64,000 bases of DNA from Elymus sibiricus (lineage: Eukaryota; Streptophyta; Magnoliopsida; Poales; Poaceae), in the NCBI GenBank assembly GCA_039707655.1, contig CM077664.1:198332195-198396194 (forward strand), written 5' to 3'. This document shows, in pieces, positions 57,492 through 64,000 of this stretch. Each line of letters starts with the position of its first letter. Within the stretch, counting starts at the first letter, position 1. A model generated the notes under the pieces. That model was not told where the DNA came from. It worked only from the letters and a program-made list of their open reading frames with translations, and ran no database searches. A program made the position numbers and the translations under genes.

Positions 57492-57588
57492 GGTGAGTGC
57501 TTGAATGTATATCTTTAGATCTTGCAATCGAATATTTTAGTTTCTTATTTTATCACTAGTTTGGCTTATAAAAGAAAATTACAAAAAA

Positions 57589-58485
57589 ATGGAACTGAGG
57601 TTGCCTCATATTGTTCGTCTTTATAATATCTTTCTTGAAAATAAGGATTCCGATAATTGTGCTCAATTGATAGAAGAAGAATTCAATAAAATGTTTGGCA
57701 TAAAATCTTTGAATGATGAGCATGATTGCAATGTTGCTAGTATGAATTCTATGAATATCCATGATGCTAATGATATGCAAAGCTACAAGCTTGGGGATGC
57801 TATATTTGATGAAGATGATATTTTTAGTCTCCCAACTTTTGATGAGAAAATTTATTATGATGATAGCATGCCTCCTATTTATGATGATTATATTGATGAA
57901 AGTGGACTTGGAAGGGTCATGAATTTATTTAATGATGATTCCACTATTTTGGAAGAAGTTTCAATTGATTATGACAACAAAGTTGCTATCTATGATGATT
58001 ATTGTGATAACATGTATGCTATAAAGAATAAGGATAACTATGAAACTTGTCATCATGATTTTAATTTTCAATTGGATTATGCCAATCAAGTATCTCATGA
58101 TAGTTATTTTGTTGAGTTTGCTCCCACTATTATGAATGAGAAGAAAAGTGTTTGTGTGGAGAGTAATAAAAATTCTATGCTTGTAGGTCATGAAAATAAT
58201 GCTTTATGTGATAGTTATATTGTTGAATTCATTCATGATGCTACTGAAAATTATTATGAGAGAGGATCATATGCTTGTAGGTGTTGCAATAATATCAAGT
58301 TTCCTCTCTATGTGTTGAAAGTTTTGAAGTTATGCTTGTTTTGCCTTCCTATGCTAGTTGATTCTTGCTCCCATAAATTGTTTGCTCACAAAATCCCTAT
58401 GCATAGGAAGTGGGTTAGGCTTAAATGTGCTAGTCATATGCTTCATGATGCTCCCATTGTGTTTCAATTCCTTACTTTTATGTGA
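57589..58485 (+). CDS. Single ORF of element G, unknown function
   Basis: 298 codons, open, from an ATG at 57589 about 100 bp after the primer site. The protein is very acidic, rich in Asp, Tyr and Asn (YYDDSMPPIYDDYIDESG, FNDDSTILEEVSIDYDN) and ends with a Cys/Leu-rich basic part. No gag zinc knuckle, protease or polymerase motif is seen. Similar acidic ORFs are, as I remember, usual for Sabrina-type elements; their role is not known to me. It differs from the ORF in the related element E. Whether it is translated is unclear. Confidence 0.5.
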   Translation: MELRLPHIVRLYNIFLENKDSDNCAQLIEEEFNKMFGIKSLNDEHDCNVASMNSMNIHDANDMQSYKLGDAIFDEDDIFSLPTFDEKIYYDDSMPPIYDDYIDESGLGRVMNLFNDDSTILEEVSIDYDNKVAIYDDYCDNMYAIKNKDNYETCHHDFNFQLDYANQVSHDSYFVEFAPTIMNEKKSVCVESNKNSMLVGHENNALCDSYIVEFIHDATENYYERGSYACRCCNNIKFPLYVLKVLKLCLFCLPMLVDSCSHKLFAHKIPMHRKWVRLKCASHMLHDAPIVFQFLTFM

Positions 58486-61400
58486 GCATCATTGAAATCA
58501 TCATGCCTAGCTTAAAAGGCATTAAAGAAAAACGCTTGTTGGGAGACAACCCAATATTTGTACCTACTGTTTTTGTGTGTCCATATGATTAAGCTACTGT
58601 AGTAATCATGTTTTATATGTTTTCTTTCAATAATGTGCCAAGTAAAGCCTTTGGGATAGTGCGGATGCTTGTTGATTTGATTCTGTGCAAAAACAGAAAC
58701 TTTTGCGTCTAGTGATGGAATTTCTATTCTGTACTGGAGCGTGAGAAAATTCTGAAATTTTTACACAGTATTTTAATACAAATTTTTTACGTTTTCCTAA
58801 TTTTTCAGAATTTTTGGAGATACAAAAGTATGGTTTTTAAATCTCTCACTACACGTTGTTCTGTTTTTGACAGATTCTGTTTTCGGTGCATAGTTTGCTT
58901 GTTTTAGTGTTTCCATAGCTTATATTGAGTAATATAAATTGTGGAAATGATAGAATACAGTAGGCATTATGTGAGAACAATTATGAATATTGTCTTTACA
59001 GTACCTAAGTGGATGATTTATTTTTATCATACTAACCTATCTCACGAAGTTCCGTTAAGTTTTGTGTGATTGAAGTTTTCAAGTTTTGGGTGAGATATCG
59101 ATATGATGAGAATAAGGAGTGGAAAGACCCTAAGCTTGGGGATTCCCAAGGCACCCCAAGGTAAAATTCAAGGAAGACTCAAGCATCTAAACTTGGGGAT
59201 GCCCCGGAAGGCATCCCCTCTTTCGTCTTCAACACTATCGGTAACCTCACTCGGAGCTATATTTTTATTCGTCACATAATATGAGTTTTGCTTGGAGCGT
59301 CATTTTCTTTTGTTGAGATTTGCTTGCTGTTATCAATAATCATGTTTTGTATCTTTTAGTTCAATAAAATGCCAATTATAGCCTTTACCGTGCTCAGTTT
59401 GCAAGTTCATGTGTTGCTGTTTGAAAACAGAAAGTTTTCTGTTATGTACAGAATATTCCTGAATAGTCAGAACATGATAACAATCTAAAATTTTTACACA
59501 ATAAGAATGCATGAGTTCTCTGTCACGTGGTAATTTTTCAGAATTTTTGGAGTTAGGGAAGTATGGATTCTTATTCACCCTTTGCAGACTGTTCTGTTTT
59601 GGCAGATTGCTGTTATAGTTGCATTGTTTGCATATGTTTGCGTGTTTAATGTTTCTATTTGAGGATAGGAGTATTAAATATGAAGAGGCATTTAGTATGT
59701 AATGTTTAATTATAATTTTTGTGATTTTCTACAGTAGAGAATGTTAAGGTTTTGAGTTGATTTATACTAACTTATCTCACGAGTTCTTGTTGAGTTTTGT
59801 GTGGATGAAGTTTTTAAGATTTATAGAAACCGTGATATGAGAGGAATTAAGGAGACACAAAAGCTCAAGCTTGGGGATGCCCAAGGCATCCCAATATAAT
59901 ATTTCAAGAAGTCTCAAGCATCTAAGCTTGGGGATGCCCCGGTAGGCATCCCATCTTTCTTCATCAACAATTATCGGTCAGTTTTGGTTGAGCCTAAGTT
60001 TTTGCTTCTTCACATGATATGTGCTATTCTTGGAGTGTCATTTTATTTTGTTTTCTTTGCTGTTTGAATAAAATAATAAGATCTGAAATTTTTAAATGAG
60101 AGAGAGTCCTCACATAGCTACCTATTTACTTAACTACTCATTTGATCTTCACGTATATCTTTTTGGAGTAGTTTGTCATTTGCTCTAGTACTTCACTTAA
60201 ATCTTTTTGAGCACAGTGGTGATTATATTTTGAAGAAATACATACACTCTCATGCTTCACTTATATTATTTTGAGAGTTGACAATAGTAATGGCAATATG
60301 CTTAAGATATGAATTTGGTCCCAATATGATGGATATTTAAGAAGGATATAATAAAAACTTTTATGTAGACCATTGGATATGATAAGTGTGATTCCTTGCA
60401 ATAGTTTTGCGATATGGAGATGATGATATGTGAGTCATGTTAGTGAGTAATTGTGATTTAGTAAGAATATTAGTGTTAAGGTTTGTGATTCCCTATGCAT
60501 GCACATAAAGTCAATAGTTATGCAACGAAATTATATCCTACTTATGGTGCATTATTCGGTGTTAGTTATGTTCGATGCATGTTTATGACCGTTTTCGCTT
60601 TTTGGTTGGTTGCTTCTCAATCTATTTGCTAGCCTTCATTTGTACTAAGCGAAAATACTGCTTGCGCATCCAAACTCCTTAAACCCAAGTTGTGCCGAAT
60701 GAGTCCACTATATCTACCTATATGCAGTATTTCAATGCCGTTCCAAGTAAATTTGCGTGTGCCAACTCTAATTTTCAAAATATTTTTTCCGTTTTGTGTG
60801 CCCGTACCGCTCATGAAGTGGCAGGGGGTGGCCATTATTTTCCATGCTAGGTGTGTTATTCTCACGATGAGTGTTTATTCACTTGTCATTGCACGAGAGA
60901 ATGGTTGGTAAATGGTAATAGGGATGCCCAGTCCCACAATGAATCAAAAATTAATAACAACAAAATTCCTTGGAAAGTGTTGGTATGGAGGGCACCCGTG
61001 GATACGGCTAGCCATGGATTGTGAAAGAATGGTGGAAAGGAAATAAACTTTACTTTCTGTTTGGGAACCACCTATGATGTGTCTAGCATGGAAGATATTG
61101 GGAATTCTAGGTCGTTTTCGTTGACAGGAAAAGCATGCCTCTCAAAATATTTTTATCTCTCTAATTTAAGCTTTGAGCTCTGGCACATTAGCAAATCTCT
61201 GCTTCCCTCTGCGAAGGGCCTATCTATTTACTTTTATGCAATTTTTATTTTTATTTTGAGTCTCCATCTTCTCTTATAAAGCACCAACTAGAGAGCACTA
61301 TTGTCATACTTGTGCATTGGATGTAGCTAATATTTGAGTGTGTTTCATGAATGGATCAATGATTGAGCATAATGGACCAGGGATAACTTTCTTTAGCGTT

Positions 61401-61735
61401 GATATTTTGAAAGACATGGTTGCTTGTTAGTATGCTTGAGTATTTATATCTTCATGTCAAATTATAGACTATTGTTTTGAATCATTCAAGTCCAATGTCC
61501 ATGCTATAAAAGAAAAGAATATATGATGATTATGATAGGTAGCATCCCACATCAAAAAATTTGTTTTTAATTTCTACTTTATCATGTTGAGTTTTATGAG
61601 AAAAAGTTGATGTTATGATGCTAGGAAAAGTGATTGAAATTATCATTGATCAAACTTATGCACTATGCTAGCATTCACACTTCATAAATTATTTCTTTTA
61701 TCATTTACCTACTCGAGGACGAGCAGGAATTAAGT
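58486..61735 (+). other. Element G noncoding 3' internal region with duplication and hairpins
   Basis: Two diverged copies of a roughly 720-bp block lie side by side (about 58600-59340 and 59340-60080): both have a TTTTTACACA...TTTCAGAATTTTTGGAG part, then TCTCACGA, then two GGGGATGCC hairpins (59135-59160, 59195-59218; 59868-59893, 59928-59953). The rest (60100-61735) matches the 3' internal part of E in reverse complement. No coding sequence recognised. Confidence 0.65.
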
Positions 61736-61745
61736 TTGGGGATGC
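61736..61745 (+). promoter_or_regulatory. Polypurine tract of element G
   Basis: TTGGGGATGC immediately before the 3' LTR at 61746. Confidence 0.7.
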
Positions 61746-63443
61746 TGATACGTCTCCAACGTATCTATAATTTATGAAGTATTCATGCCATGTTTATTAT
61801 AGTTTTGTATGATTTTGGTGCACTTTTATATGGATTTTATGTGATTTTCATTGACTAACATATTGACCTAGTGCCCAGTGCTAGTTGCTGTTTTCTGCTT
61901 GTTTTTGGTTTTCCAGAAAATCCATATCAAATGAAGTCCAAATGCAGCGAAACTTTTTGACGATTTTTTCTGGAACATAAGAGACACTAGAAGCTTCGGG
62001 AGGTGGACAGAAGACCCACAGGGGCCCCACGAGCCACCAGGGCGCGCCACCCCCCAGGCGCGCCACCCCCCCAGGCGCGCCCTGGTGCCTCGTGGGCCCC
62101 CTGTGGCCCTTCTTCGCGTGATTCCAACACCAAAAAATCATATATATTCAGAAACCCCCGAAAGTTAACCTAGATGAGTTTTTACGCCGCCGCAAGCCTC
62201 TGTACCTCCACGATCTCATCTACAGCCATTTTCCGACACCCTGCCGGCGGGGGGGAATCATCACCGGAGGCCATCTTCATCATCCCGACGGTCTCCATGA
62301 CGAGGAGGGAGTAGTTCACCCTTGGGGCTGAGGGTTTGTACCAGTAGCTATGTGTTTGATCTCCCTCTCTCTCTCGTGTTCTTGATTTGGCACAATCTTG
62401 ATGTATCGCGAGCTTTGTTAATATAGTTGGATCATATGGCGTTTCTTCCCTCTCTATCCTTGTTGTGATGAATCGAATCTTTTCCCTTTGAGGTTTCGTT
62501 ATTGTCGGATTGAATATTTCAGATTTGAGAACACTTGATGTATGTCTTGCATATGAATACCCGTGGTGACAATGGGGTATTATATTGATTCACTTGATAT
62601 ATGTTTTGGCACTCAACTCGCGGATTCCCGCGGTGACATTGGGGTAATCTATGCATATGGGTTGATGCACGTTTTCATTATCTTTTCTCCGATAGAAACT
62701 TTGGGGTGCTCCTTGAAGTTCTTTGTGTTGGATTGAATATTATGAATTTGAAGTTGTTTGATGCATATCGAATAATCAACCCACAGATACTTGTGGTGAC
62801 ATTGGAGTATCTAGGTGACATTAGGGTTGGTTGATGTGTTTCATATGGTGTTATTTTAATACGAACTCTAGGGCTATTCGTGACACTTATAGGGATGGCT
62901 CAATAGATTGATCGAAAAGTATAACTTTGAGGTGGTTTCGTACCCTACAACAATTTCTATCTTATGTTCTCCGCTAATAGGAACTTTGGAGTGATTCTTT
63001 ATCGCACGTTGAGGGATTGTTATATGATCCAATTATATTAGCATTGTTGAGAGATTGCACTAGCGAAAGGATGAACCCTAGGCCTTGTTTTTAAGCATTG
63101 CAATACCGTTTGTGCTCACTTTTGTTACTTGCTACCTTGCTGTTTTTATATTTTCAGATTACAAAAACCTATATCTACTATCCATACTACACTTGTATCA
63201 CCATCTCTTCGCCGAACTAGTGCACCTATACAATTTACCATTGTATTGGGTGTGTTGGGGACACAAGAGATTTCTTGTATTTGGTTGCAGGGTTGTTTGA
63301 GAGATACCATCTTCAACCTACGCCTCCCACGGATTGATAAACCTTAGGTCATCCACTTGAGGGAAAATTGCTACTGTCCTACAAAACTCTGCGCTTGGAG
63401 GCCCAACACGAATCTACAAGAATAAGTTGTGTAGTAGACATCA
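61746..63443 (+). repeat. 3' LTR of element G
   Basis: 1698 bp, TGATACGTCTCC to GTAGTAGACATCA, uninterrupted. It shows where the H insertion split the 5' copy. Confidence 0.92.
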
Positions 63444-63448
63444 GCACC

Positions 63449-63656
63449 AAGTTCGAGAAGACCATGGAAGTCTGCTCCAACTTCACCAGCATGGCAGACA
63501 TGCAGAAAGAGTCGGACACGGTGGTGAAGAAGGCGACGCCGGAGGAGTTGAAGATGCTGATTCCTGACACAGCGAAGGGCGCTATGTCAGTCGACATCCT
63601 TCGCTGGGCCATGAATCAGGCTGAGTCCGGCGACGCTCGACAGAGGTCAAGGTGGG
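63449..63656 (+). pseudogene. Interrupted host gene, continuation after element G
   Basis: 69 codons open in the frame set by 45919-46017, starting KFEKTMEVCSNFTSMADMQK and including EELKMLIPDTAKGAMSVDIL. High GC at third positions, unlike the AT-rich LTRs on both sides. It is cut off at 63656 by a second insertion (I), after RQRSRW. At least 102 codons are therefore preserved. Product not recognised. Confidence 0.55.
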
Positions 63657-64000
63657 TGTAGGATCGAAAGTATGTCTAGAGGGGGGGTGATTAGACTACT
63701 TGACAAAATAAAAATCTATCCTTTTCCCAATTTTAGTTGTGGGTAGATTTTAGCAATTCTACCAAGTCTAGTATCACCCTACACATGCAATTCTAAGAGT
63801 ATAGCAGCGGAAAGTAAAACATTGCACATGTAAGTAAAAGAGGGTTTGGAGATTTCAAGCGCAATGAAGACACGATGATTTTTGGCGTGATTCCGATAGG
63901 TGGTGCTATCGTACGTCCACGTTGATGGAGACTTCAACCCACGAAGGGTAACAGTTGCGCGAGTCCACGGAGGACTTCACCCACGAAGGGTCCACGAAGA
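63657..64000 (-). mobile_element. Element I: start of an H-family LTR, opposite orientation
   Basis: From TGTAGGATCGAAAG at 63657 the sequence is the reverse complement of the H LTR end, including CTAGAGGGGGGGTGATTAGAC and the repeated CCACGAAGGGTCCACG part. It differs at many more positions than the two H LTRs differ from each other, so it is an independent, older copy. gtggg at 63652-63656 should be its target duplication. The window ends within it. Confidence 0.8.

Larger units (their letters stand above)
46018..63443 (+). mobile_element. Gypsy element G (Sabrina-like), non-autonomous, interrupted by H
   Basis: Flanked by gcacc at 46013-46017 and 63444-63448. 5' LTR 46018-47384 plus 57156-57463, split by H; 3' LTR 61746-63443; both start TGATACGTCTCC and end GTAGTAGACATCA. 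A tRNA-Asp primer site and a single short ORF follow the 5' LTR. The remaining 3.3 kb is noncoding and partly duplicated. No protease, reverse transcriptase or integrase. It landed in a coding exon of the host gene. Confidence 0.92.

Noticed and set aside
63368..63448. ORF start within the LTR of G for the 97-codon frame ending at 63661
   Set aside because: The upstream codons are LTR sequence; the host frame enters at the target duplication, in phase with 45919-46017.
1..64000. tRNA or rRNA genes
   Set aside because: Only tRNA-complementary primer-binding sites were found; no cloverleaf-sized matches or rRNA sequence noticed.

Overview
This window is gene-poor, heavily nested transposable-element DNA. 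Its LTR families, the copia/gypsy mix, the grass-type protein families and the absence of bacterial signals all point to a Triticeae grass (wheat, Aegilops or barley group). Family names such as Angela/BARE/WIS and Sabrina/WHAM are from memory and tentative. The boundaries are firmer: most rest on paired LTRs and 5-bp target-site duplications (TSDs) read directly from the sequence.

Layout, left part (1-44547). An old minus-strand gypsy element (C) occupies most of it; its 5' LTR is at 44071-44547 and its degenerate gag-pol runs leftward. It has been hit by gypsy B (20750-30085, TSD gccgg), by gypsy E (36531-43615, TSD cctcc, with an odd LTR-internal-LTR-internal-LTR layout), by a truncated gypsy F (about 19310-20143) and by gypsy D (ends at 18547, minus strand). 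D was in turn hit by a very young Angela/BARE-like copia (7681-16706, TSD ggggg) and by gypsy A (ends at 5281). A carries a solo LTR (180-1705, TSD gccgt). C itself sits in a 3' LINE fragment (44548-44783).

About 1.2 kb at 44784-46017 plus 208 bp at 63449-63656 look like host DNA. They hold a B3-domain gene on the minus strand, broken by one stop codon, and a divergent plus-strand open frame. That frame is cut by the 17.4-kb Sabrina-like element G (46018-63443, TSD gcacc) and again at 63657 by another LTR element (I).

G carries inside its 5' LTR the copia-type element H (47385-57150, TSD gctac). H has a gag gene, no polymerase, and a downstream gene for a plant-transposon-associated protein. 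That gene appears to have its own TATA box and a 5'-UTR intron.

Functionally, only the Angela copy looks recently mobile: its LTRs differ at about 3 of 1857 positions, although it has a frameshift between protease and integrase. A, B and D belong to a non-autonomous gypsy type with gag-protease in the sense direction. A and B, and probably C, also carry an intron-bearing gene on the antisense strand just before the 3' LTR. No rRNA, tRNA or CRISPR array was found.
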